This document shows positions 24,634-32,341 of a DNA stretch of 34,538 nt, piece by piece. This stretch comes from Actinomycetes bacterium (GTDB lineage Bacteria > Actinomycetota > Actinomycetes > Mycobacteriales > Mycobacteriaceae). The stretch covers positions 1-34,538 of the forward strand of contig JAEZKH010000395.1 in assembly GCA_023415515.1 (NCBI GenBank), in the 5' to 3' direction. Within the stretch, counting starts at the first letter, position 1. Each line of letters starts with the position of its first letter. Below the pieces are notes generated by a model. The model was not told the origin of the DNA. It made no database searches and saw only the letters and a list, made by a program, of their open reading frames with translations. A program made the position numbers and the translations under genes.

Positions 24634-24649
24634 GAGAATGCGAGTTTAC
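24634..24649. promoter_or_regulatory. Partly conserved operator between SDR-7 and VOC gene
   Basis: GAGAATGCGAGTTTAC matches GAGAA-N6-TTCTC at 8 of 10 core positions, preceded by GC as in the best site at 26793. It lies 21 nt upstream of the SDR-7 start and 44 nt upstream of the VOC start. Confidence 0.4.
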
Positions 24650-24693
24650 AGATTTCGGAAACACCACTCTGCTCTCGGCAATAGGGTTCGAGG

Positions 24694-25107
24694 ATGACGG
24701 AGACCAGGCTGCACCATGTCGTCTTTGTGATCGCGTTGGAACGACTGGACGCCGCGGCCGCGTACCTGACGGCGCTGGGGTTTGAATTCCAGGAGTTCGA
24801 TCACGACGAACTCGCGCTGGCGATCAGGCTCGACTGGGACCGCGGATTCGAGCTCATCTCGCCGCTTCCCGATGCGCCGCAGGAGGCAGGTTCCGCGGCC
24901 GATCACCTTGCCCGCCACGGCGATGGGTTGTTTTCGGTGGTGATACGAACAGCGGACTGTGACACCGCCGAGCGTGTTGCGGGGAGGCACGGCGCGAGTG
25001 CGGATTTTCGTCAGCGGGTCGAGGGAGACGGTTTTCAGGTCGCGGAGGTCAAATTGGAGCCGCTGTTCGGTATCCCCCTGACTCTGCTCGAGACGAACCT
25101 GCCCTGA
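24694..25107 (+). CDS. VOC-superfamily (glyoxalase/epimerase-like) protein
   Basis: A 137-aa protein with a single vicinal-oxygen-chelate domain: it starts LHHVVFVIALERLDAAAAYLTALGFEFQEF, giving the first-strand His, continues with FELISPLP and ends GIPLTLLE with the terminal Glu typical of the metal site. Methylmalonyl-CoA epimerase and small isomerases share this layout, so a racemase or isomerase acting on an acyl-CoA is possible, but the family is too broad to assign. It is convergent with the acyl-CoA synthetase, with 12 nt between them. Confidence 0.75.
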   Translation: MTETRLHHVVFVIALERLDAAAAYLTALGFEFQEFDHDELALAIRLDWDRGFELISPLPDAPQEAGSAADHLARHGDGLFSVVIRTADCDTAERVAGRHGASADFRQRVEGDGFQVAEVKLEPLFGIPLTLLETNLP

Positions 25108-25119
25108 CGCGCCCGGCGA

Positions 25120-26733
25120 TCAACGATCCGCCAGCAGGCCGGTCATCTGTTCGGCCAGCTCCGACTTCTTGACCTTCCCTGTGGCCGTGAACGGCAGCGC
25201 GGTCTTGTCGGTGATCCAGATGAATTTCGGCACCTTGTAAGCAGACAGTCGTCCGCGCAGATCAGCGCGCAGTTGCTCGCCGTCGAGTAGGGCGGCCCCA
25301 CGCGGTACGACGGCTGCGGTGACAACGGTGCCGTTCTCGCCATCGTCAGCGCCGACGACGTACGCCTCGAGCACTCCGTCGCATTCGGCAAGCGCACGTT
25401 CGACCTCACTCGGCGTGACGTTGGTCCCCCCGCCTGTCTTGATGAGATCGCCCAGCCTGCCGGTGAACGTGATCCAGCCGTCGTCGGACTGAACGCCGCA
25501 GTCACCGGTGCGGTAGTAACCGTCGGGCGTGAACACGTCCTCGCGCTCGCGCTTGTGGAGTCGCTGCATCAGCGAGTACCCGCGCACCCAGATCTCGCCG
25601 GCAGTGCCGGGTGTCACCGGGGCGCCGGTTTCGGGGTCGACGAGGATGTGACTGAGCCCCTCGATCGAGAACCCTCCGGTTTCGGTGCGGTCGGGCGGTT
25701 GCGGCGGGTACGGGTCCACCCCGATGTGGTTGCCGCAGAGTTCGGTCATACCCAGCGCATTGGGACCCTTCGGCCGACGCTCGGGAGACACCATGGCAGG
25801 CATGCTGGTGCGCTGCACCGAACTCACGTCGCGCACGGCGAAGTCCGGGTGTTCGGCCAGTGTCTTGCCCTGCTGGGGCCAGCCCAAGGTGATCGTCGCG
25901 CGGTGTCTTTCGATCAGCTCCAACGCCTCAGCGGCATCGAAGGCCGGTTGGGTCACCAGCGTTGCGCCGTGGTGGATCACGGCGTGTATGCCGGTGATCA
26001 GGCCGCCCACCCAGAAGAACGGCATAGCGGTGAACATCACCGTGGCGTTGGTGACCCCGTAGTCGAAGGTCAGATTGTAGGTGTGGCGAACGAGGGTGCC
26101 GTGCGTGTGAACTGGACCCTTGGGGTCACCGGTGCTGCCCGAGGTGTAGATGATCATCGCGTCGTCGGCCGGCGTCACGCAGGATTCGACGTCGACGAGA
26201 AATTGTGCGTCGATCCCGGCCGGCAGCGCGTTGTCGGTCAGCCTTGTCGCCCAGGGCCGCTCGCACGCACCCCACACCAGGATCGTCCGCAGATATGGCG
26301 TTCGACGAAGAACGATGCGACCCGGATTGCATTGCGCTGCGAGGCCCGGCAGTGCCTCCTCGAGTCGGTCGAGGTAGTCGTGGTTGCGGAAGCCCGACCA
26401 CGCCAACACCACTTTGAGGTCCGCATGGCGTGCGGTCCAGGCCAGTTCGGAGGCCTTGTAGAACGTGTTGAGGGGGACCGCTACCGCGCCGATACGGGTG
26501 GTGGCGAACCAGGCGACCGCCCAGTCGACGCTGTTGGGCATCAGGATGCCGACGTGGTCACCCTTTCCCACACCGTCGGCGAGCAGGGCCATCGCCAACT
26601 GTGCCGATCGCAGATCCAGATCGGTGTATGACAGCACGTCGTCGCCGGCGATCAGGAACGGTTTGTCGCCGAAACGCGCCGCCGACGATCGGACCAGGGT
26701 GGCAATCGTGGGCACGATGGAGGGAAAGGGCAT
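25120..26733 (-). CDS. Acyl-CoA synthetase (AMP-binding, FadD/CaiC-like)
   Basis: A 537-aa adenylate-forming ligase that would activate a carboxylic acid as its CoA thioester. Motifs in order: MIIYTSGSTGDPKGPVHTHG (P-loop-like A3), NALGMTELCG (A5), YYRTGDCG and GRLGDLIKTGG (A7-A8), and the C-terminal catalytic Lys in FTATGKVKKSEL (A10). A3 has Pro where Val is usual (KGPVH), and the segment before A5 (VQRTSMPAMVSPERRPKGP) is shorter than normal. Start ATG at 26733 is preferred for homology; TTG at 26742 is nearer the AAGGA and cannot be excluded. Its promoter carries the best operator copy of the regulon (26793-26814). Confidence 0.88.
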   Translation of the reverse strand: MPFPSIVPTIATLVRSSAARFGDKPFLIAGDDVLSYTDLDLRSAQLAMALLADGVGKGDHVGILMPNSVDWAVAWFATTRIGAVAVPLNTFYKASELAWTARHADLKVVLAWSGFRNHDYLDRLEEALPGLAAQCNPGRIVLRRTPYLRTILVWGACERPWATRLTDNALPAGIDAQFLVDVESCVTPADDAMIIYTSGSTGDPKGPVHTHGTLVRHTYNLTFDYGVTNATVMFTAMPFFWVGGLITGIHAVIHHGATLVTQPAFDAAEALELIERHRATITLGWPQQGKTLAEHPDFAVRDVSSVQRTSMPAMVSPERRPKGPNALGMTELCGNHIGVDPYPPQPPDRTETGGFSIEGLSHILVDPETGAPVTPGTAGEIWVRGYSLMQRLHKREREDVFTPDGYYRTGDCGVQSDDGWITFTGRLGDLIKTGGGTNVTPSEVERALAECDGVLEAYVVGADDGENGTVVTAAVVPRGAALLDGEQLRADLRGRLSAYKVPKFIWITDKTALPFTATGKVKKSELAEQMTGLLADR

Positions 26734-26792
26734 GACGTTCAACCATCCTTGCCTTGGAGACGCGTGGCCTCAGGATAGTCGGCTTACCGATA

Positions 26793-26814
26793 TGCGAGAA
26801 TACCGGTTCTCGCA
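26793..26814. promoter_or_regulatory. Best copy of the GAGAA-N6-TTCTC operator
   Basis: A 22-bp inverted repeat with perfect 8-bp arms, TGCGAGAA and TTCTCGCA, around TACCGG. It lies 60 nt upstream of the acyl-CoA synthetase start and is the longest symmetric copy in the window, so it is the best seed for a motif search. Confidence 0.7.
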
Positions 26815-26998
26815 GGTGCGGTCCCGAACTGGATTCCAGACATGCCCGGCTTGGTCCGCCGGAGCACCGAGGTGGCGTTGCGGGCCGCGGTGCCGCGCCG
26901 CATGCCGACCTTGGGAACGTTCTGGGCGGCGGGACATCCCGACTGCCTCAGCGGTGCTCCCGGCAAATGCCGTCGGTTACAATGCAGGGCGAAAGTAC
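26815..26998. other. Intergenic stretch without recognised gene
   Basis: Part of the 312-nt gap between the acyl-CoA synthetase and the CoA-transferase, lying between two operator copies. The plus-strand frame that reads through into the CoA-transferase gives an arginine/alanine-rich tail with no family resemblance, and the minus-strand frames give no recognisable protein either. No terminator-like hairpin with a T-run was noticed. It probably holds the two divergent promoters. Confidence 0.4.
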
Positions 26999-27018
26999 GA
27001 TTCTCATTATCGAAAATC
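26999..27018 (+). promoter_or_regulatory. Outward-facing half-site pair before CoA-transferase
   Basis: ATTCTC-N6-GAAAAT is an inverted repeat (extended arms match 6 of 7) in the same outward orientation as ATTCTC-N6-GAGAAT at 16714-16731. It lies 27 nt upstream of the proposed start and is probably the operator for the CoA-transferase/P450-3 operon. Confidence 0.45.
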
Positions 27019-27034
27019 ACCGTTATCACTCGTG

Positions 27035-27040
27035 AGGAGG
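27035..27040 (+). promoter_or_regulatory. Strong Shine-Dalgarno pointing at an ATT codon
   Basis: AGGAGG is followed after 5 nt by ATT (27046) in frame with the CoA-transferase, and no ATG, GTG or TTG lies at a usable distance in that frame. This site decides the start call made below. Confidence 0.5.
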
Positions 27041-27045
27041 ACGTC

Positions 27046-28269
27046 ATTTCCGACGACGGCAAGGTGCTCAGCGGAGTACGAGTGCTGGAGGTCGCCGCGT
27101 GGACGTTCGTGCCGTCGGCGGGAGCGGTCCTCGCCGAGTGGGGCGCAGAGGTCATCAAGGTCGAACCCCTTGCGGGCGGTGATCCGCAGCGGGGCCTCGT
27201 CACGATGGGCATCGTCGACGAGGGCGGTGGCTCGGTCAACTACATGATCGAGATCCCGAACCGCGGCAAGAAGTCGATCGGTGTGGACCTGCGCACCCCC
27301 GGCGGTCAGGAAGTGGTCCGTGAGCTGGCCAAGACCTGCGACGTTTTCCTGACCAGTTATCTGCCCGAACGGCGACAGAAACTCGGCATCGACGTCGAGC
27401 ACATCAGGGCAGCCAACCCGACCATCGTCTACGTGCGCGGATCGGGGCACGGGCCGAAGGGTCCCGACGCCGACAAGCCGGGTTACGACGGTGTGTCCTA
27501 CTGGGCGCGTGGCGCTATCGCCACGGTCCTCACCGAGGAGGCCGACGAGTTGGTGCGTTCGCGGCCGGCCTTCGGAGATCTGCTCGGCGGCATGACGATC
27601 GCAGGGGGCATAGCCGCGGCGTTGTACAGGAAGGCGACCACCGGCGAGGGTTCGATCGTCGACGTGTCGCTGCTGGGACTGGCTGCGTGGAACCTCAGCC
27701 CCGATGTCGCTGTCAGCCAGATCCACGGCGGGAGTTCCATCCCCAAGTTCAGCCATGCGGATGCGCCAAATCCGTTGGTCGGGACGTACCGCACCAGCGA
27801 CGGCAGATACGTGCAGCTGATGATGCTGCAACTCGACAAGTTCTACGCAGAGGCCATGCGGGTGATCGGGCTGCCCGAACTGGTGGACGATCCGAGATTC
27901 GCCGACGCTGCAGCGCGCTACGAGAACCGCGTCGCCCTGATCGCATTGCTGGACGAGACTTTCGCCGAGCGCACGCTCGCCGAATGGCGCGAGGCGCTGG
28001 CGCCGCTGTCCGGTGCGTGGGGCATCGTGCAGACGCCTGCCGAGTTGTGCGAGGACCCTGCGGTGACCGCGAACGGGTACATCGCGCACACCGAGACCGT
28101 CAACGGTGTGCCGTTCTCATTGCCCACCAACCCCGTTCAGTTCGACCAACATCCGGTGGTGCCGCCCGGTGCGCCAGAGCACGGCCAACACACTGAAGAA
28201 GTGCTGTCCGACGCCGGCATCGACTGGGACACCATCGAGAAGTACAAGCGGGACGGGGCGATCCTGTGA
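27046..28269 (+). CDS. Class III (CaiB/BaiF) CoA-transferase, possible ATT start
   Basis: A protein of about 407 aa that moves CoA between carboxylic acids. The family start is KVLSGVRVLEVAAWTFVPSAGAVLAEWGAEVIKVE, the R-G-K-K-S-I-G-V-D-L turn follows, and the probable catalytic Asp is in KPGYDGVSYWARGA. The downstream GDLLGGMTIAGGIAAALYRK and GTYRTSDGRYVQLMML are typical. The strong Shine-Dalgarno at 27035-27040 points to ATT at 27046, giving the natural-looking N-terminus (M)SDDGKVLSG; GTG at 27064 would give 401 aa without a ribosome-binding site, and upstream ATGs at 26842 and 26902 add unrelated sequence. It overlaps P450-3 by 4 nt (GTGA). A bile-acid or steroid CoA-transferase role is plausible but unproven. 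Confidence 0.85.
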   Translation: MSDDGKVLSGVRVLEVAAWTFVPSAGAVLAEWGAEVIKVEPLAGGDPQRGLVTMGIVDEGGGSVNYMIEIPNRGKKSIGVDLRTPGGQEVVRELAKTCDVFLTSYLPERRQKLGIDVEHIRAANPTIVYVRGSGHGPKGPDADKPGYDGVSYWARGAIATVLTEEADELVRSRPAFGDLLGGMTIAGGIAAALYRKATTGEGSIVDVSLLGLAAWNLSPDVAVSQIHGGSSIPKFSHADAPNPLVGTYRTSDGRYVQLMMLQLDKFYAEAMRVIGLPELVDDPRFADAAARYENRVALIALLDETFAERTLAEWREALAPLSGAWGIVQTPAELCEDPAVTANGYIAHTETVNGVPFSLPTNPVQFDQHPVVPPGAPEHGQHTEEVLSDAGIDWDTIEKYKRDGAIL

Positions 28270-29495
28270 ACGCCGTCACCCCCGAGGTTTCCGGCGAGTC
28301 AACAGAATTCGATCCGTTCTCGACGGACTTCTTCAACGGGGCTTACGACACCTATCGACGGCTCCGCGACGAGGCCCCCGTCTACTACAACGCCAAGTGG
28401 GACTTCTGGGCCCTGACTCGCTACGCCGACGTGGCACCCGCGACGAAGGACCACGAACGCTATTCGTCGGCCAAAGGCGCGACCCTCGACATGGTGAAGG
28501 CACACGACGATGCCATTCCGTTGCCCAAAGTCATCATTTCGATGGATCCGCCCGAACACGAGAAGATGCGCAAGCTCGTCAGCAAGGTGTTCACTCCCCG
28601 CGCGATCGCCGCCTTGGAGGGCATGGTGCGCGAGAAGGTGTACGAATGCGTCGAGGCATTGGATCCGAGGGCCTTCGATGTCGTCGCCGACTTCTCGGCG
28701 CTGTTCCCCAACGAGGTCATCACCACGATGCTCGGCGTTCCGAAGGAGGACCGCGAGCAGATTCGGCACTGGTTGGACCTGCTGCTGCTGCGCCGCCCCG
28801 GTGAGATCGCGACCACCAAAGAGGGTTACGAAGCCTCGATGAACACCGGCATCTACTACTACAACCTCATTCGGCAGAGGCGGGCGCATCCGCAGGACGA
28901 CATGATCAGCCGGCTCATCGAGACCGAGATCGAACGCGACGGTGTGGTGGAGAAGCTGACCGATGTCGACATCTCCGGTTTTGCGACGTTGCTCGGAGGT
29001 GCAGGCGCCGAGACGGTCACCAAGTTGGTGGGCAATGCGATGGTGGCCTTTGCCGACTTTCCCGACCAATGGCGCAAGCTGCGCGAGGACCGCAGCAAGA
29101 TTCCCGCTGCAGTGGAGGAGTTGCTGCGTTACGAGGCGCCGTCCCAGTACCAGGTCCGCACGGCCACCCGGGATGTCACGTACTACGGGACGACGATTCC
29201 GGCGGACAGTGCGGTGCTGCTGGTAACGGGTTCGGCCACGCGCGATGAACGGATGTTCGACGACCCTGACCGTCTTGACATCGATCGTGAACGCAAGATG
29301 GGTTTCAATCTGGCGTTCGGTTACGGCGTGCACAGCTGCCTGGGTGCGGCGTTGGCGCGGATGGAGTGCCGCATCGCGCTCGAGGCGCTTCTCGACATCA
29401 TTCCCGATTACGAAGTCGACCGCAGCGGGTTGAGCCGGGTTGCCATGTCCAACGTCTGCGGGTGGTCGAATGTGCCCGTGCGGAAGCTGGGATGA
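28266..29495 (+). CDS. Cytochrome P450 (P450-3)
   Basis: A 409-aa soluble P450. The I-helix reads LGGAGAETVTKLVG, with Val between the Thr residues, ExxR lies in EELLRYEAPSQ, and the heme loop FGYGVHSCLG has proximal Cys358. The GTG start overlaps the CoA-transferase stop (GTGA), so translation is coupled. Its N-terminal half (FDPFSTDFFNGAYDTYRRLRDEAPVYYNAKWDFWALTRYADV) resembles P450-2 more than P450-1, suggesting that 2 and 3 are closer relatives. Direct coupling to a CoA-transferase hints that the substrate could be a CoA-activated or acid form (inference). Confidence 0.93.
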   Translation: MNAVTPEVSGESTEFDPFSTDFFNGAYDTYRRLRDEAPVYYNAKWDFWALTRYADVAPATKDHERYSSAKGATLDMVKAHDDAIPLPKVIISMDPPEHEKMRKLVSKVFTPRAIAALEGMVREKVYECVEALDPRAFDVVADFSALFPNEVITTMLGVPKEDREQIRHWLDLLLLRRPGEIATTKEGYEASMNTGIYYYNLIRQRRAHPQDDMISRLIETEIERDGVVEKLTDVDISGFATLLGGAGAETVTKLVGNAMVAFADFPDQWRKLREDRSKIPAAVEELLRYEAPSQYQVRTATRDVTYYGTTIPADSAVLLVTGSATRDERMFDDPDRLDIDRERKMGFNLAFGYGVHSCLGAALARMECRIALEALLDIIPDYEVDRSGLSRVAMSNVCGWSNVPVRKLG

Positions 29496-29504
29496 CTGCC
29501 GCCG

Positions 29505-30071
29505 TCAGCCGCAGGGGAACGGCACGGCGTCGACGGTGCGCCGCTGACCGCTGTGAAACGGCTCGACGGCGGCGATGTGCGTCGTCGCGCCAACGGCGCG
29601 CAGTGCCTGCTGCTTGAACATCCGCGCGGCCGAACTGAGCCGATGTGTGACATCGAGCCCGGAAGCGGCGCCATGCCACTGCGCTCCGCCCCACGCGGCG
29701 ACGTCCGCGCTATGGCGCCGTGCCGCGTCGACGACGAGACGGCGGACGCCTTGGTTGCGCTCGTACAGTTCTGAGTCGAAATAGATCGCATCGGGCCAGT
29801 GCTCGAAGTCGAAAGCATCCGGCAGTGCGCACGCATCGACGCCGAGTATGCGCAGCGCAAGCTCATCATCGACGGATTCCAGGCATACCTGGACAACGAG
29901 GCCGGCCCGCACCGAGTCGCAGATGAGTCCGCCGGCCGACATGACAAGATCAGCGGCGTCGACCGCGAGCACCAGCAGGCGGTGCGGGGTCGATCTGCCT
30001 CGCCCCTGGCCGCTTCGCGACGAGGCCGAATGGCCGGCTTTCCCGGTGGGAATCGTGGTCACAATTGACAC
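29505..30071 (-). CDS. Degenerate LmbE/PIG-L-like deacetylase homologue
   Basis: A 188-aa protein whose N-terminal half follows the LmbE/PIG-L de-N-acetylase pattern: RLLVLAVDAADLVMSAGGLICDSVRAGLVVQVCL, then a shortened ELALRILGVDACALPDAF. The zinc motif PHPDD is replaced by AVDAAD (residues 36-41), and the second-half HxxH motif is not recognisable (SADVAAWGGAQWHGA). Enzymatic deacetylation is therefore unlikely; it may be a pseudoenzyme or binding protein. The GTG at 30071 is tentative; GTG at 30062 is possible. It is divergent from the WS/DGAT gene across a region rich in GAGAAT half-sites. Family assignment rests on pattern only. Confidence 0.55.
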   Translation of the reverse strand: MSIVTTIPTGKAGHSASSRSGQGRGRSTPHRLLVLAVDAADLVMSAGGLICDSVRAGLVVQVCLESVDDELALRILGVDACALPDAFDFEHWPDAIYFDSELYERNQGVRRLVVDAARRHSADVAAWGGAQWHGAASGLDVTHRLSSAARMFKQQALRAVGATTHIAAVEPFHSGQRRTVDAVPFPCG

Positions 30072-30132
30072 CTGTCTCGACCTCTTGTTGATTCGTCGCG
30101 CTCCCGGACGCAGACCTGCACAGCCCGATCGA

Positions 30133-30207
30133 GAGAATGATCAGTCCAGCTCTGGGCGGGAACGGCCTTGAAAATGATCACTTCCATTACTGAGAATGCT
30201 CATTATT
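30133..30207. promoter_or_regulatory. Array of GAGAAT half-sites upstream of the LmbE-like gene
   Basis: GAGAATGATCA (30133) and GAAAATGATCA (30170) are near-identical repeats. GAGAAT at 30192 starts 22 bp after the second, the same spacing as at 14954/14976. The last one, GAGAATGCTCATTATT (30192-30207), matches the palindrome core at 8 of 10. Confidence 0.4.
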
Positions 30208-30255
30208 GCACACACCGATGAACCAGGCCACGAACGTCGGATACTCTGACGGATT

Positions 30256-30271
30256 GAGAATTTCTGTTCTC
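30256..30271 (+). promoter_or_regulatory. Operator before WS/DGAT gene
   Basis: GAGAATTTCTGTTCTC is a perfect GAGAA-N6-TTCTC core, ending 33 nt before the ATG at 30305. With the half-site array just upstream, it makes this the most site-rich promoter of the window. Confidence 0.62.
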
Positions 30272-30304
30272 CGTTGAGTGAGCGGATCGTAGGGGCGGTG
30301 CATC

Positions 30305-31747
30305 ATGAAGCGGCTGAGCGGCGTAGATGTCATGTTGCTCTACAGCGAGACACACGAGATTCAAACTCATACTCTCAAGATCGGTCTTCTCGACGTCCGG
30401 CATCTGAGGGGCGGTTACAGTTTCGAGACCTTCTGCAAGATGGCGTATCCGCGGCTGCTCGGTCTGGAGCCACTGCGCTACCAGCTGGTGGACATCCCGA
30501 TGAAGCTGCATCACCCGATGTGGCGGGAAAACGCACCCATCGACCCCGCTTACCACTTGGAGCGGGTACAGGTGCCTGCACCGGGCGGGCGAAGAGAGTT
30601 GGACGAGCTGATCGGTCAGATCGCCAGTGTGCCACTGCGCCGCGACCGACCTCTCTGGAAGATGTACGTTGCCGAGGGGCTGGTCGGTCACCAGATCGCG
30701 GTGATCTGGAAAGTCCACCATTCATTGGCCGACGGTCTGGCGTCAGCCAACATGATCGCCAAGGCGATGAGTGCGCCGGACGCCCTGATCGACGCTGGAC
30801 TTTCGGCGCGGCCAGATGAATTGCCCACCCGTCGACAACTCATCGAATACGCCGTTCGCGACCAGATCGCACAACTGATCGGACTTCCCGGCCTGGTGTC
30901 GGCCACCGCAGTCGGGATCGTGCGGTTGCTGCGACGGTCACGCCAGCGCGCACGCAACACACGGCTGAGGCGGCCGCTCAAGCCTCCGCGCAGCTTCATG
31001 AATCATCAAGTCTCTCCACTGCGACGCTTTGCCACCACATCACTGGCGCTGCCTGATGTCAAAGCAACGAGTAAGGCACTGGGTATCACCGTCAACGACT
31101 TGGTTCTGTCGATGGCTGCGGGGGCGATTCGAAAGCTGGCCCTGCGTTACGACGGTCACGCCGACCGCCCGCTGATAGCCGGTGTGCCCGTCAGCTTCAA
31201 CCGATCGCCCGACCGGATCGACGGCAACGACGTCGGATACATGACACCTCCGCTGCCTATCCACATCTCCGACATTCGGGAGCGCGTTCGAACCACCGCC
31301 GATGCCGCAGCCGTCGCGAAGGAGAATTTCACCTTGCTCGGTCCGACCATGATGGCGTCTTGGCTGAGCTATCTCCCGCCTGCACTGTCCCCGGGGTTGT
31401 TTCGGTGGCAATCACGACGTTGGAACTCCGGCATCGCCATGAATCTGACTATTTCCAACGTCCCCGGTCCCCGGCAGGCGAATTCCGTTGATGGCGCACG
31501 TATCACCGAGATCTACTCAGTCGGTCCGCTCGCGGCGGGATGCGCAATGAACATTACGGTGTGGAGTTATGCAGAGTTGTTGACGATCTCGGTGCTTGCG
31601 GACGACCGCACGGTGAACGATCCGCACGAGGTCACCGACGCCATGGCGGAGGAGTTCACGGAGCTACGCGGGCTGAGCGCGAACCAGCAGGCTGGCCCTG
31701 CTCGCCCTACGGCCGCCGACGCGTGTGATCGCCGACGAAGCCGTTGA
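30305..31747 (+). CDS. Wax ester synthase/diacylglycerol acyltransferase (WS/DGAT)
   Basis: A 480-aa acyltransferase that joins an acyl-CoA to an alcohol or diacylglycerol, making storage lipids. The catalytic HHxxxDG motif is His138-His139-SLA-Asp143-Gly144. The N-terminus MKRLSGVDVMLLYSE and the C-terminal NLTISNVPGPR and YSVGPLAAGCAMNITVWSYAELLTISVLAD blocks are typical. The protein is complete. It is the only clearly lipid-storage gene here, yet it carries the same operator as the oxidoreductases, so acyl-CoA or alcohol intermediates may be parked as esters when the pathway is active (inference). Its end overlaps TetR-2 by 41 nt. Confidence 0.92.
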   Translation: MKRLSGVDVMLLYSETHEIQTHTLKIGLLDVRHLRGGYSFETFCKMAYPRLLGLEPLRYQLVDIPMKLHHPMWRENAPIDPAYHLERVQVPAPGGRRELDELIGQIASVPLRRDRPLWKMYVAEGLVGHQIAVIWKVHHSLADGLASANMIAKAMSAPDALIDAGLSARPDELPTRRQLIEYAVRDQIAQLIGLPGLVSATAVGIVRLLRRSRQRARNTRLRRPLKPPRSFMNHQVSPLRRFATTSLALPDVKATSKALGITVNDLVLSMAAGAIRKLALRYDGHADRPLIAGVPVSFNRSPDRIDGNDVGYMTPPLPIHISDIRERVRTTADAAAVAKENFTLLGPTMMASWLSYLPPALSPGLFRWQSRRWNSGIAMNLTISNVPGPRQANSVDGARITEIYSVGPLAAGCAMNITVWSYAELLTISVLADDRTVNDPHEVTDAMAEEFTELRGLSANQQAGPARPTAADACDRRRSR

Positions 31748-32324
31748 CGACGTACGGACGCACGAATTCCGCAACCTCGTCGTCGTCGCGCATGTCGACG
31801 GTGGGGGACGGAGTGGTGAACAGCGAAAACAGCATTCGCGCGAACCACTCTGTGGCAGAGGGGATGTCGAGATCCTGCCGGACCTCACCGGTCAGCCTGG
31901 CGGCCGAGACATATGGTGCGAGGAACTCAGCACACTCCTTGAGCAGGGTGGCCGCGTTCTTGGTCATCATGAGGTTGACTTCTTCTTGGTCGAAGTACAC
32001 CTCTGGTTCGACGACTCGACGCGCTTGGGCGACGAAGACCGCCGCCCGCACCAGGCGTCCCTCCAACGTGCTGCCGCCGTGGCGATCAATCGCTTTCGCC
32101 ATATTGCGATAAAAGCGCTGCGATGCCGCCTCGGCACAGGCCTCGACGATCGTCTCTTTGTCGCGGAAGTACTCGTAGAACGTGCTGCGCGAGACATCAG
32201 CCGCCCTGGCGATGTCGACGATCGTCGTCTTGGCCAGCCCCCGGGTTCGGAAGCACGCGAAGGCGGCCGAGATGATGGCGTCCCGGGTGTCGACCGCCAC
32301 AGCGTGCGGCACGTCAGATCCCAC
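31707..32324 (-). CDS. TetR-family transcriptional regulator (TetR-2)
   Basis: A 205-aa regulator with a textbook N-terminal HTH: IISAAFACFRTRGLAKTTIVDIARAADVSRSTFYEYFRDKETIVEACAE. The C-terminal domain is not diagnostic. The GTG at 32324 is 7 nt downstream of GATAAT, a -10-like element within the 17-nt gap after the thiolase gene, so it may be made both from its own leaderless message and from the ACAD-MaoC-thiolase operon. It is the nearest candidate to bind the GAGAA-N6-TTCTC sites, but no such site precedes its own gene, so the assignment is only by location. Confidence 0.88.
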   Translation of the reverse strand: MGSDVPHAVAVDTRDAIISAAFACFRTRGLAKTTIVDIARAADVSRSTFYEYFRDKETIVEACAEAASQRFYRNMAKAIDRHGGSTLEGRLVRAAVFVAQARRVVEPEVYFDQEEVNLMMTKNAATLLKECAEFLAPYVSAARLTGEVRQDLDIPSATEWFARMLFSLFTTPSPTVDMRDDDEVAEFVRPYVVNGFVGDHTRRRP

Positions 32325-32341
32325 CGGACGACATTATCGGC

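Noticed and set aside
26842..27045. N-terminal extension of the CoA-transferase from ATG at 26842
   Set aside because: The added residues do not resemble the family, lack a ribosome-binding site, and cross the operator at 26999-27018.
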